64,000 nucleotides of DNA from Limisphaerales bacterium (GCA_024761205.1 JAMASS010000015.1:1-64000); one strand, 5' to 3'; shown: positions 18,370 to 28,421, counted from the stretch's first letter. The notes: a model not told the origin generated them from the sequence alone. Translations and numbers: made by a program.

Positions 18370-18745
18370 CTAGCAGTTGGCTAGGTGGAATTGTTCTGGG
18401 GATGCGTCACGGAGTTTTTCGTAGCGTTTCTGGGCTAGCTCTCGGGCCTGGTTTGCTTTGGCTCGGTCGTGCATCCACTTGGCTTTCTTGCTGTTGCGGA
18501 GCAGGCCGGAGAGGGTGAGCTGATTGGACTCACGCTTGTTGCACGGGCCACAGAGCAGGATGCGGTTCGAGATGTCGTTCTTGCCTCGACTTGGCACCGG
18601 TAGAGAGACTGTCCGGTGTGGTGTGAAAGTCTCTGCCCTTGTTGAAGGGCGGATCAGTAGCGATGAGGTCGACTGTCTCGCTATCCATGGCACGCAGGAA
18701 ACGCAGGTTATCGCCATGGTAGAGTGTTCTGTTCGCGTAGTTCAT
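18370..18745 (-). pseudogene. DNA methyltransferase-HNH fusion gene with internal deletion
   Basis: ATG 18745 begins MNYANRTLYHGDNLRFLRAM, then VDLIATDPPFNKGRDFH. This is the N-terminus of an N6/N4 methyltransferase with the GDN and DPPF motifs. Around 18610 this frame breaks. A frame shifted by one base then gives KNDISNRILLCGPCNKRESN and LSGLLRN, an HNH-type zinc/nuclease tail (LLCGPCN) that in relatives follows a complete methyltransferase. About 250 codons of catalytic domain are missing between them, and the junction is out of frame. This is a deletion remnant of a phage-type methyltransferase/HNH gene. A short hairpin (18367-18387) overlaps the stop codon. Confidence 0.75.
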
Positions 18746-18749
18746 GGTT

Positions 18750-18791
18750 AGTGGATAGTGAGTAGTGACTAGGCACTGCCCACTATCCACT
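18750..18791. repeat. AGTGGATAG palindrome, copy 2
   Basis: AGTGGATAG (18750-18758) and CTATCCACT (18783-18791) form 9-base arms around an internal AGTGACTAG, matching copy 1 at 17977-18010. It fills the gap between the gene ending at 18802 and the methyltransferase remnant. Confidence 0.7.
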
Positions 18792-18801
18792 GGTTGGTGG
18801 G

Positions 18802-19062
18802 TTATTTATCAGTTGATTTGGGTGAGGGTGGATCATAATAGACATCGTTTATGTCTTGAGGATTTCCAGTAAGCTCTAGAATTTCCTCTTCGATGGCCTC
18901 TACTTTTTTAGCAAGATCGCGCTCTGCCTTCAGTTCCTGAAAAGTGAGTGGATCACCTAAATCGAGAGGCAGATCACTTCCTGTTAACGATAAGGTAATC
19001 CACCGGTTCAGCTTGCGTTGGAGGAACTTTAATTTTTGGGCTTTATCTACTTTATCTGTCAT
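18802..19062 (-). CDS. Small hypothetical protein, cassette gene
   Basis: This 86-residue charged protein (MTDKVDKAQKLKFLQRKLNR at the start) has helix-forming segments and a Pro-rich end (YYDPPSPKSTDK). No family is recognised. An AGAAAGGAAA ribosome site precedes the ATG, and the leader AACTAACACAGAAAGG matches that of the gene at 18328. The upstream end of the cassette is a truncated gene whose stop codon lies 24 bases before this start. The AT-rich composition matches the other cassette genes. Confidence 0.6.
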   Translation of the reverse strand: MTDKVDKAQKLKFLQRKLNRWITLSLTGSDLPLDLGDPLTFQELKAERDLAKKVEAIEEEILELTGNPQDINDVYYDPPSPKSTDK

Positions 19063-19086
19063 TGTGTTTCCTTTCTGTGTTAGTTG

Positions 19087-19170
19087 TTAGTGTTCATCAT
19101 CGAGCCACTTTAGCTCTGTTATCAACTTGACTTGTTCTGCTGCAAGCTTCCGCACTTCAATTTGAAAGAA
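19087..19170 (-). pseudogene. Truncated 3' end of another cassette gene
   Basis: An open end reading KLAAEQVKLITELKWLDDEH stops at TAA 19089-19087, just before the common leader of the next gene. Upstream of about 19170 the sequence turns GC-rich and joins the end of the giant surface-protein gene. The rest of this gene therefore seems to have been lost, and about 19170 marks the cassette boundary. Confidence 0.4.
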
Positions 19171-19219
19171 GCGAACTTCTCAATAATGGCCTGAGACGCA
19201 GGCGAAATTGCCGGCCACC

Positions 19220-22200
19220 CTACTCAATGATCTTGAAGTATTCCTGAGTCTTCTGAACTCGAAGACGGAACGGGCTCTCCGAATTGGCAATCGGAACGTA
19301 AGGCCCCTCGATATCCGAAGCAATGCCCAACCTTCCTCTCCCTTCCCAGCGGATCTCGACAAACCCATCGCCGACATTGACAACGCTTATGCTGTCCCTG
19401 CCAAAAGTAAGCTCATGAACCAATACTTCGAAAGATTGACTCGCCGTTCCGCCGTCAGCATCAACAATCACGATCTCGAACCTTACCGCGCCACTCACTG
19501 CTGGAGCAAAGTTGATCAACAAACTCCTTTCCGCTTGATCTCCCTGAACTGCAAACGTGGTCGCCCCCAGACTCAGTGGATCCAGAGCACGTGCTCCAAT
19601 CCAGAGATTCGCCGGCATGGTTTCAACGTCGCTGACCGAAAACGCCACCGAGTGGACGCTTCCTAGATCGGCCTCCGAGTTAGGAATCACTGAAAGAATG
19701 GGGCGGTCATTTACGGGCTCAACCGCAATGGCCAGGTGATGTTCAGTATCCAGGTCCCCGTCGGAGACCTGAACAACCATCACCGCGTCGCCAAAAGCAT
19801 CTTTGGCCGGTTGCAAGAGAATCTCGATCATGCCTCCCAATCGAGTCATCTCAAACGAAAGTGGCGGAAATAAATGACGATTATCAACTGAGATCCCCAC
19901 CGCCAAATCGGATAAGGAAGTCTCCATATCCCCAATTTCTAGCAGAACCCTCCCCCGTCCATCCTCTTCGATCACTAAGTCCGTTGGCCCTGTCAGTCGC
20001 GGCGGCTGATTCGGACCCCGGACGAAAACATTCACCGACTTCGTGACCGTCTCAAATCCGTCCGATACGGACACCGCCAGAGACGCCTCTCCCGTGCGAA
20101 TAGCAGATGGCTCAAACTCCATGACGATCCCCTCATCTCTTTGTACTACCTCGATCTGCGCTGGCGAAATTAAGGACGGATTGTTCGACGCCACCGCAAT
20201 CGACAATGATTCCAAAGCTGTATCCAGATCAGCAACTTCCAAGGGAACGACCACTCTCTCACCCGGCCGAGCCTCTAAATCAGCCAGATCAGCAAGAGTC
20301 GGGGGATCATTCACAGGAACAACGTTGAGCGCCCGAACCGACGATTCGCTGAACACCTCAGCATCCCTCACCTGAAACGAGATCAAACGGATCACAGAAC
20401 TTGGCACGTCACTCAAGTTGACATATCGAACTGCCCGAATAGCGTCTTGATAGGCTAAAAGCCCCGCAGTTCCGGTCAGGCTCAGAACCCCGGTCGTGAC
20501 ATCAAAGGCAGCGGCCGAAATACCCTCCGCCAATTCACCGACGAGCAAAGTATCCTCACCCGCCATGTAATTGCCAAAAATTCGAACTCTTGCCCCCGTG
20601 AAAACCTGGTCGTCGGCCGTAGTAACAAGAATCGACTCACTCAGACCGACCGGTTCTTCATTCTCGACATAGACCGCCGGACTTTTCTCGAGTCGGGCCA
20701 GTACCGGAACATCATTGACGGCTTCAATGGAAACAATTGCGGCAATCCGGTTGCTGTGCCCCTCCTCATCCCGAACGGAGATGGTCACCGTTCGAGCCAG
20801 CGTCGACGGGCTGTCGCTTCGATTTTGGTAGCCCACCCTCGCTAAAGCGGCTTGATACTCAGCCACTGAAGCCACACCCGTCAATTCCAACACACCGGTA
20901 TTTGCATCGAATGTCCCGGTGATGGGGCTCCCGCGAGACGAATAGAGTAGCTTATCTTGGTTGGGGAAAAAATGCTCCGAAATCCCGACGCTGGCACCAA
21001 CAAGAGTGTCGCTATCAATATCCCGGATCTCGATCTGATTTGCCACGGACACAGCCGGTTCATCTTCAACGTAGACAATCGGCTCATTGCCAACCACCGT
21101 GATTTCAGGCAGGTCGTTGACTGGTTCTACCACGACGACCGCCGAAAGAAGCCTCTCTTGAAAAGCATCGAGGACGCGGATCTCCACGGTAGTTTGGCCA
21201 AACGCGTTCGGCTGCGGCCGAAGTAAGAGCCGGTAGAGACCATCCTCCTCGTCAAAGGCTACCTCCTCCACCGTGATCAGTTCCGGAGCCAAGGACGTCA
21301 CCCGAACCGACAGATCGCCCGGCGGAGTTGAGTCATCAGCCACCCTCAACGGCACGGACAAGTCCTGGTCCTCATCAACGACTAACTTGGGAATGGGTTC
21401 GATCTCGGGCGCTTCGTCAAAATCGTCGTTTACAATCCGAACCAATGATATCACCTGCGAACCCGTGTCACCCGAAAGCAACTGTCCGGGCGCGATCTCC
21501 AATCGCGCCAAAATCGTTTCCCTTTCTTCAATGACAAAATCTGGCCTGATCGGCAAATCCACCTGCTGAGTAATCTCGCCCGCTTCAAAGGTCACCGCTA
21601 CCGGTGCCGAATCAAAATCGATCCCCGGCTTGGCCCCCAATCTTCCCCCCCCCGTCTCAAGCGATACGATCAAACGCACCGAGCCCTTGTTGCCTCCTCG
21701 CCGCACAAGAAAAACCGGGGTATCCACTGAACTCTCCTGGACTTCAAAGGAAACCGCGGCAAACTCAAATAGCCCGCCAAAGTCATCATCAATCAACTTT
21801 AGAACACTAGAGTCCTCGGGTCCGACTGGCGACCCCGCCTCAGTGCCTCCCTGGAACAAGCTCAGTCGAACCGTCTCCTCACCTTCCACTAGGCCATCGC
21901 TTCTCAAGATTCCAACACTAGAGAGATCAATTTCTTGGTAGACCTCGCCATCCTGAAACTGAACGACAATGGGTTGATCGACAAAATCATCAGGACTAGA
22001 CGCCGTTTCACCGTCGAGGGTAATCGTTAACTTCAATGATCCAGACCGCCCTCCCTCCCGCACTAAAGCGACGGGTTCATACACCTTTCCAGCCTCACTA
22101 ATACAAAAGGAACGATGCAGAAAACGAACCTTACCGGCCCCCTCTTGATCACCCAATATGTCAATTCCGGGATAGTCCTGAATTCGATGATCGAGGCGGG

Positions 22201-25200
22201 ACGCCTCAAAGTCATATCGCACTTGAGAGGCAATCTCCCCGGCAATCCCTATCTGCTCCAAGTCAGGAACAATGGCAAACGCATTTGCCAACTGTAAGCG
22301 CGTCACTGCCTCAAGAAACGCTGAAAAGGAACCCTCAAACCCGAGAAGCCTTTCAATCCGTCCGACATGCTCGCACAGGACCCGAGTGCCAAAACGGACG
22401 AGCTCTAGGGGCAACTCCACTTCGACCTCGCTGGCCACGAACCTGAGGAGATCCTCAATAAGATCACATTGCGGAAGGTCCAGAAAATCCGTATCGACTA
22501 TCGTCCGTAGAGTCGCCTCGGCCACACGCTCCCGGGTTTGTTCCGATACTCCGGAAACCAAAGCACTGATTTGCTGAACCAGTGACTGAAGAGACGACAA
22601 GCGGATCAAAACAATTCGCGCCAATGCGGGATCATCAGAGAATCTCGCCAGCGGATTGAACGCTAGCAAGGACCCGGGAGCGTCAAAGAATGCCTCCAAC
22701 CCCACGCGTTCCAACACCAGTTGCTCCGCCTCGTTCAAGCCGGGCACGTCATTGCGTTCCAACGCCAAAGCCGCCAAAGTCGAAAACGGGGAGAGCACGG
22801 ACACCCCTAGGGGCGCTCGCAACTCAAATTCAAGAGCCTGTCCGGTCACTCTATCAACTCCCGAAGTCATCCGAATGTGCCCGTCCCTAGCGGACAATTC
22901 CCCGTCACCGTCCCGATCAAAATCAATGAAGCGGCCCTCGAACCGAAACGAACCGTCTCGGACAGTTTCGACCCTCGGCTCTGCGCCATCATGCACTCCG
23001 TTTAAGTTGAAATCCAAAAACGCTGTGGCTCCGACCAAACAACCACCCAGCGTTTTTCCTTCCAAGGCGACGATTTCGTGAACAGTCAAATCAAACTCGA
23101 CGAACTCGGTCAATTCACCGTCACTTGCTTCCAATCGTATAGTGCGCTTCCCAAAGGCTCCCGGCCGAAGAGACAGTCGCACCACCCAGTCGCCGCCCGC
23201 CACCTCGGGGGCGATCACTTCTGTGGACACCAATTGCTCGTCGTTCAAAACCGCCCTCAAACTGAGCGCAGAAGCCGGACTGTCGACATCCTCCACCTGA
23301 AGACGCAACTCCACATCGGAGGAATCCTGATCCACCTGCAACAGGTCAGGTGCCGAAGCGATCGTGGGTGGATCGGGGACCGGAGCCACCTCCACCGTAA
23401 CGGTAGCAGTTGCGATCAAGACCCCGTCAGAAACCGTGTAAGTGAAAGTCTCTACTCCCGTGAAATTCGGAGCGGGCGTGTAGACGGCGTGAGTCCCTTG
23501 GTCATCCAGTCGCACCACCCCTCCCTCGCTCCCAGGTCCGTGCACGGCCATCAACCGGACCTCGTCACCATCAGGATCCGAGTCCACTGAATTTCCATTG
23601 TCTTCGAGTAACGCAAGTCGGTTCCCGGTCGAATCCTCGCTTACCGTGAAAGCATCATCCTGAGCAATCGGCGCATCATTGTCTCCTCGAGCCACAACGA
23701 CGGAAACGGCACCCTTGGCTTGGTGCACACCATCACTAATCGTGTATTCGAACTGATCCACGCCAAAAAAATCGCCGGATGGCTCATAAAAAAGTTTCGT
23801 GCGGTTCTCAGAAATCCGGATACTTTGAGATCCTTCACTCGACTCAGATGCCGCAACGATCATCAGCGGATCATTATCCGGATCGGAATCACGCCCAGCC
23901 CCGTTGTCGGCGAACACGTCTAGCTCAATCTCACCATCATCCTCCAGGGCAAAGAATCGATCCGGTTGTGCCACGGGCGGATCATTGTCAACATTCACGA
24001 CATCAATCGTCACCACAGAAACCGCTTGCCGGCGGCCATCTGTAATTGAATAACGAAATACTTCCCGACCGATGAAATCAGGAATGGGAGTATAAACAAC
24101 GGTGCGCTGGCTTTCTCCAACCACCAAACTTCCCATGGTGCCATCCTGCGGCGCAACGGACACGACCCGCACCTCGCCACCCTCAGGATCAAAATCCACA
24201 CCGTTCCCATTGTCTTGGAGGACCTGAATCACCTGGTTTGATTGATCCTCCGAAAGTTCCACGACGTCCGGCCTTGCCACCGGCGGATCATCGTCAACGT
24301 TTATGACGGAAGTGATGACTTGCCCCACTGCCACCAGAGTTCCGTCACTGACTTCGTAACTGAAGACCTCCTCGCCTGAGAAGTTCTCTGCCGGCGTGTA
24401 GATTAAAACGTTACGATCCTCGCTCACGGCTAATTGCCCCCCACTGCTCCCCTGCGGATCGACTCCCGAAATAAATAAAGGCAGGCCTTCTGGATCCCAG
24501 TCGAATCCGCTCTCATCACTCCCGAGCACCGCCAAGTGATTCTCGGCCGAATCCTCATCGACCTCAAAGCGATCATCGATCGCCACGGGCGGATCATCAT
24601 CCACATTGGCAACCAGCAGGATCACCGTCGCAACGGACACCGCACCACCATCGCTCACGGCATAAGTAAAGGTCTCTTCCCCGATAAAATTCGGCGCTGG
24701 GAAATAAACCAGTTCCCGACCCTCCGGCCCGATGGTCAAAGAACCCATGAACGACTCACTCGAGGTCTCAAAAGACTGGATCACTAGCACCCCTCCCTCG
24801 GGGTCCTGATCCGGTCCAGCCCCATTATCCGCAAGAACAGCAAGCCTTTGATTCGGGAGATCTTCAATCAACTCGAACCGATCATCACGAGCCACCGGTG
24901 GGTCGTCATCGACGTTGACTACCGTGACCCAAACCGTAGCTTCTGTACTCAGGACGCCGTCACTGACCGAATAAATGATCTCATCAAGCCCGGAAAAGTC
25001 CACCGGTGGGGTATAAATCAGTGCCTGACCATCATTGGAAAGATTTACAACACCACCGGGCGCCCCCGCTCCATCCGGCAGAGCAATGGTCAGTGAGTCC
25101 CCTTCCGGGTCGAAATCAATCCCCTCACCATTGTCGGCCAAAACGTCCAAACGGATCCCAACCGCTCCCTCATCAAGAGTGAAACGATCATCTCTTGCGA

Positions 25201-27199
25201 TCGGCGGCTCGTTGTTCATATTGGCCACCGTGACAAAAACAAATCCGCTTGCGCTCAGCTCTCCATCTGAGATCGTATAGCTAAAGACCTCACTCCCTAC
25301 AAAATTGCTCGCTGGAGTATAGACCACCTTCTGCCCGGCAGCGTCCAACTGAATCCGGCCACCCTCAGATCCTTCCGCTGCCACTGCGACCAGTGCGATC
25401 GGATCGCCATCCGGATCAAAGTCATGACCGTTCCCGTTGTCGTTTAACAAGGCAAACTCATTGGGACCAGAGTTCTCCTCAACCAGGAATCGATCATCTC
25501 GCGCTACCGGCGCATCCGCTCGATCATTCACCACGGAAATAGTCACCCGAGCCGTTGCCACCCCGCCATTCCCATCGGAGATCGTATATTCAAAACTCTC
25601 GATTCCGAAGAAGTTTGCGGGAGGCGTGTAACGAATCCCTCCCCCGGCAATCCTCACCGTCCCACCACTCGACGCCGCACCGACCGATTCGATCCTCAGC
25701 GTCTCGCCCAAATCAGGTCCGACAAGATCGTTCCCAAGAACATTGAGAAAGGCGTCGATCACATCCTCAGGCAAGCTCACGTCGTCATCGGACGCTACCG
25801 GAGGGTCATTGACACCCACCACCTCCACGCGCACCACACCCTCGGATGTCTCCCCGTTTCCATCCGTGACGATATAGCGAAACTCTTCAATACCAAAAAA
25901 ATCTGAACGGGGCGTATAGATCACCAAATCATCCCGAGCGACGATCGTTCCCCCTTGATCTCCCGCGGTTACGGCTTTAATCACCAATGTCTCATTCTCA
26001 TCGGGTCGATCACTATCGTTGGCCAAAACTGCGATCTGATTCCGAAAGCTGTCTTCGGAAACACTAGCCCTATCGTTCACCACCGTAGGGGGATCGTTTA
26101 TGGCGTTGACCTCAATCCGCACCCTTCCGGTTGCCGTGAGCCCGCCATTATCGATAATGACATAGCTGAATTCTTCCGCACCGTTAAAATCTGGCGCCGG
26201 CCGATACATGACTTGAGTCCCATCATGATTAATCTCCCCTCCTGCCGAACCTTCCGAGACTGAGAGAATCATTAATGTCTCTCCCGTATCGGGGAGAACC
26301 GTGTCGTTCGCCAGCACATCAATCGTTGTCGTTTCAGCATCCTCATCCAGACCGAAGGCATCATTCACTGCGGTGGGAGGATCATTGATGGGAAGCACGG
26401 TAACGACAAAAGAAGCCTCCTGGACCCCGCCGGTTTGATCCACCACCCGAATGCCAATCTCAGCCATCCCGGACTGATTGGGTTCCGGCTCGATCACCAA
26501 TTCCCGGTTCTCGCCCGTCCCTGACAATGAGATGCCTTGAGGTGAGATCAATGACGGATTGGATGACGAAAAAGAAATCGTCAGCTGATCGACCGACGTC
26601 GTGTCATCGGCTAGCGAAATCGACACCGGAGCTGAGAGAAGATCCTCCGACATTGAAAAATCACTAATCCCCTCGATCGACGGCGGAAGACCGACGGTGA
26701 GTATCCCAGAAACCGCTTGAAACGGAGCACTGGCGAGATCCTGGACGACCAACCGGATAGTCGGATCATCAGTGAACTCAACGACAGATGACGATCCATC
26801 CGGTCCCGTCACCAGAAAAGTGAGCGAAAAGAGGACACTCCCATCTTCCAGAGATACCCCTTCAACCGTCGAGGAATCCCAAACGACCGTTAATCGGCCC
26901 AACACGGGAAAATATCCAAAGCCGCTACTCGCTAAACTGGGAATCGCGAAGTCACCAGCTTCCATGAACTCGAACTGCGCCGGATCCCAGCTCAAGGTGA
27001 ACTGAAAGGCCTGTACCAAAGAAAAATCAGCAATCCGAATCTCAACTTTCAATGGCGTGCCATGGCTCCCTGCGGCATCATCCACTTGAAACTGAACGGC
27101 ACCCAGCGGACTCAGACCAAGGCCCCAAAACATAGCGAAAAAACCGAACCACTTTGTCGAACCTCCAAACTCAACTCCGCACCATCTACTCATCCTCAT
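19220..27199 (-). CDS. Giant secreted modular protein with cohesin-like, cadherin-like and Calx-beta domains
   Basis: This protein has 2659 residues. A signal peptide (about 1-34) is followed by a cohesin-like domain (about 36-172). Ten tandem cadherin-like 'tandem-95' units (about 270-1280) each start like DPPVARDDRFELxED and include VLADNGxGxDxDPEGD. A SdrD-B-like/alpha-helical insert follows with an EF-hand-like DFDRDGDGELSARDG (about 1423). Two Calx-beta domains span about 1700-1925, then further cadherin-like units. The end is a short C-terminal domain (DGFVEIRWEGRGRLGIASDI to YFKIIE) typical of verrucomicrobial exported proteins. Repeats with DxD/DxND motifs imply calcium-stiffened rods. 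A role in adhesion or matrix assembly is inferred. ATG 27193 is an alternative start. Despite its length, the frame is intact. Confidence 0.92.
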   Translation of the reverse strand: MRMSRWCGVEFGGSTKWFGFFAMFWGLGLSPLGAVQFQVDDAAGSHGTPLKVEIRIADFSLVQAFQFTLSWDPAQFEFMEAGDFAIPSLASSGFGYFPVLGRLTVVWDSSTVEGVSLEDGSVLFSLTFLVTGPDGSSSVVEFTDDPTIRLVVQDLASAPFQAVSGILTVGLPPSIEGISDFSMSEDLLSAPVSISLADDTTSVDQLTISFSSSNPSLISPQGISLSGTGENRELVIEPEPNQSGMAEIGIRVVDQTGGVQEASFVVTVLPINDPPTAVNDAFGLDEDAETTTIDVLANDTVLPDTGETLMILSVSEGSAGGEINHDGTQVMYRPAPDFNGAEEFSYVIIDNGGLTATGRVRIEVNAINDPPTVVNDRASVSEDSFRNQIAVLANDSDRPDENETLVIKAVTAGDQGGTIVARDDLVIYTPRSDFFGIEEFRYIVTDGNGETSEGVVRVEVVGVNDPPVASDDDVSLPEDVIDAFLNVLGNDLVGPDLGETLRIESVGAASSGGTVRIAGGGIRYTPPANFFGIESFEYTISDGNGGVATARVTISVVNDRADAPVARDDRFLVEENSGPNEFALLNDNGNGHDFDPDGDPIALVAVAAEGSEGGRIQLDAAGQKVVYTPASNFVGSEVFSYTISDGELSASGFVFVTVANMNNEPPIARDDRFTLDEGAVGIRLDVLADNGEGIDFDPEGDSLTIALPDGAGAPGGVVNLSNDGQALIYTPPVDFSGLDEIIYSVSDGVLSTEATVWVTVVNVDDDPPVARDDRFELIEDLPNQRLAVLADNGAGPDQDPEGGVLVIQSFETSSESFMGSLTIGPEGRELVYFPAPNFIGEETFTYAVSDGGAVSVATVILLVANVDDDPPVAIDDRFEVDEDSAENHLAVLGSDESGFDWDPEGLPLFISGVDPQGSSGGQLAVSEDRNVLIYTPAENFSGEEVFSYEVSDGTLVAVGQVITSVINVDDDPPVARPDVVELSEDQSNQVIQVLQDNGNGVDFDPEGGEVRVVSVAPQDGTMGSLVVGESQRTVVYTPIPDFIGREVFRYSITDGRRQAVSVVTIDVVNVDNDPPVAQPDRFFALEDDGEIELDVFADNGAGRDSDPDNDPLMIVAASESSEGSQSIRISENRTKLFYEPSGDFFGVDQFEYTISDGVHQAKGAVSVVVARGDNDAPIAQDDAFTVSEDSTGNRLALLEDNGNSVDSDPDGDEVRLMAVHGPGSEGGVVRLDDQGTHAVYTPAPNFTGVETFTYTVSDGVLIATATVTVEVAPVPDPPTIASAPDLLQVDQDSSDVELRLQVEDVDSPASALSLRAVLNDEQLVSTEVIAPEVAGGDWVVRLSLRPGAFGKRTIRLEASDGELTEFVEFDLTVHEIVALEGKTLGGCLVGATAFLDFNLNGVHDGAEPRVETVRDGSFRFEGRFIDFDRDGDGELSARDGHIRMTSGVDRVTGQALEFELRAPLGVSVLSPFSTLAALALERNDVPGLNEAEQLVLERVGLEAFFDAPGSLLAFNPLARFSDDPALARIVLIRLSSLQSLVQQISALVSGVSEQTRERVAEATLRTIVDTDFLDLPQCDLIEDLLRFVASEVEVELPLELVRFGTRVLCEHVGRIERLLGFEGSFSAFLEAVTRLQLANAFAIVPDLEQIGIAGEIASQVRYDFEASRLDHRIQDYPGIDILGDQEGAGKVRFLHRSFCISEAGKVYEPVALVREGGRSGSLKLTITLDGETASSPDDFVDQPIVVQFQDGEVYQEIDLSSVGILRSDGLVEGEETVRLSLFQGGTEAGSPVGPEDSSVLKLIDDDFGGLFEFAAVSFEVQESSVDTPVFLVRRGGNKGSVRLIVSLETGGGRLGAKPGIDFDSAPVAVTFEAGEITQQVDLPIRPDFVIEERETILARLEIAPGQLLSGDTGSQVISLVRIVNDDFDEAPEIEPIPKLVVDEDQDLSVPLRVADDSTPPGDLSVRVTSLAPELITVEEVAFDEEDGLYRLLLRPQPNAFGQTTVEIRVLDAFQERLLSAVVVVEPVNDLPEITVVGNEPIVYVEDEPAVSVANQIEIRDIDSDTLVGASVGISEHFFPNQDKLLYSSRGSPITGTFDANTGVLELTGVASVAEYQAALARVGYQNRSDSPSTLARTVTISVRDEEGHSNRIAAIVSIEAVNDVPVLARLEKSPAVYVENEEPVGLSESILVTTADDQVFTGARVRIFGNYMAGEDTLLVGELAEGISAAAFDVTTGVLSLTGTAGLLAYQDAIRAVRYVNLSDVPSSVIRLISFQVRDAEVFSESSVRALNVVPVNDPPTLADLADLEARPGERVVVPLEVADLDTALESLSIAVASNNPSLISPAQIEVVQRDEGIVMEFEPSAIRTGEASLAVSVSDGFETVTKSVNVFVRGPNQPPRLTGPTDLVIEEDGRGRVLLEIGDMETSLSDLAVGISVDNRHLFPPLSFEMTRLGGMIEILLQPAKDAFGDAVMVVQVSDGDLDTEHHLAIAVEPVNDRPILSVIPNSEADLGSVHSVAFSVSDVETMPANLWIGARALDPLSLGATTFAVQGDQAERSLLINFAPAVSGAVRFEIVIVDADGGTASQSFEVLVHELTFGRDSISVVNVGDGFVEIRWEGRGRLGIASDIEGPYVPIANSESPFRLRVQKTQEYFKIIE

Positions 27200-27640
27200 T
27201 CAAAAATCGCCAAACCAATCACATTAACAGCAATTGTGCCGCCAATCTGCTTCAAAGCAATCGCAATCGCATCACAACTTGGGTAGGTTTGTGATTTGAT
27301 GAGGTAAATCCCGGTCGCAACGAGATGGAGAATCTCTCGAGCCGCTAGTCTCCCTTCGCTGAAGCTACGGAGGGCGGAATCCAATGCGTTGCATGCTCGG
27401 CCAAAAGCACCCACTCATGCCACAGTTTCGATCTCGGGAACAAGGGCTCAACAAAATCTCGTATAGCCTCCTCGCTTTTAATCACGCCCTATGGCAGCAG
27501 CGAGTCCACGGGACCAGACTGTGTGAAAACGCCTCGTCTGACGACCCTACAACGCCAACGAGCGCAACTCGGCGGCTGAAGGCAACGAATGAAACGTCCT
27601 GCTCCCATCCTTCGCCGAGATTTGGGATGGCGAATAGAGC
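27200..27640. other. No recognisable gene upstream of the giant gene
   Basis: A 72-residue minus-strand frame (27414-27196, containing EGRLAAREILHLVATGIYLI) is open here, but nothing supports it as a gene. The stretch should carry the promoter of the giant gene. A diffuse remnant of the sulfatase downstream half could also lie here, but I could not align it. Confidence 0.35.
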
Positions 27641-27644
27641 GGCA

Positions 27645-28057
27645 TTAGGCACGCCTATACACACAAACGCCACTGCCGATGGTCATTTTCCTGTAGAAAA
27701 GACAACCGCAGGAATCGAGGCAATTCATGGATGGCCGCCCAATTTCGGGCACATCACTGAAATCATCTTCCCGAATCGCCGGCAACGACACAAATCGAGC
27801 GGGAATTGAACCGAACATCGTTGGGCGGTTTCGGATTCCCTTTCGGCCCGGCGACATCGACGACCGCATTCAGAGGAATCCCATGGGTTATCTTGCCGAC
27901 ATCAAAAGCACGTAGCCATGCGCCCGGATGTCCGCCAAGACAACCCACCCAGTCATCGAGATCATCCATGATGATCAACAAAACATTCGGGTGCCTTACC
28001 CCCTGAGTCCGACGCCACCAAACCGAGAAACCAGAACGCTATGACGAGACGGAACAT
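27645..28057 (-). pseudogene. Sulfatase, frameshifted with internal deletion
   Basis: ATG 28057 opens a signal peptide ([16 protein letters not shown]). One frame later the sequence reads [18 protein letters not shown] and then LGGHPGA, the metal-binding N-terminus of type I sulfatases. It jumps straight to [10 protein letters not shown] and [14 protein letters not shown], so the segment with the formylglycine Cys is deleted. In a third frame it continues [20 protein letters not shown], which is conserved further on in the family. At least two frameshifts and one large deletion are needed, so the gene is dead. An intact sulfatase would remove sulfate esters from polysaccharides outside the cytoplasm. 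Confidence 0.8.
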
Positions 28058-28146
28058 GCCCTACAGATAATCGTAAAACGGCATCAAGGCAAATGGAGAG
28101 AACGGCCAAACATCCAAAGCCCCAATTACTCAATAGAGTTAAGATT

Positions 28147-28421
28147 TCAAAATCCCGACCGCAAGCCGGTTCGATTTCGGCATTCGGTTTTCAATTTCAA
28201 TCTTTCCCTTGAGTTAAGGGCTTTGGGTGCTTCCTCATTCACTTGCTCCTCCATCAGCCCAAGCGTCTGAATCCAACACATCAGGACTGCGCAGTCGACG
28301 CTATCTGGCAAAAGCGACAACATCGCTTTTCTATCCTGCCCAGCGGCCAACAACTTCATGAAAAAAGTGGTTGAATCTCCGTCCCAAAACAAGCTTATGC
28401 CTCAAACCTCTTTGTTTTCAT
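28147..28421 (-). pseudogene. Stub of a third paralogue start plus unknown open fragment
   Basis: At 28421 the sequence ATGAAAACAAA and the bases upstream of it repeat exactly the start region of the two paralogues at 29583 and 30792, but the frame stops after a few codons. This marks the edge of the tandem duplication. Further on, an 81-residue frame (28392-28147) reads TTFFMKLLAAGQDRKAMLSL and ends in basic residues. It looks coding but has no family that I recognise and no good start. Confidence 0.4.
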
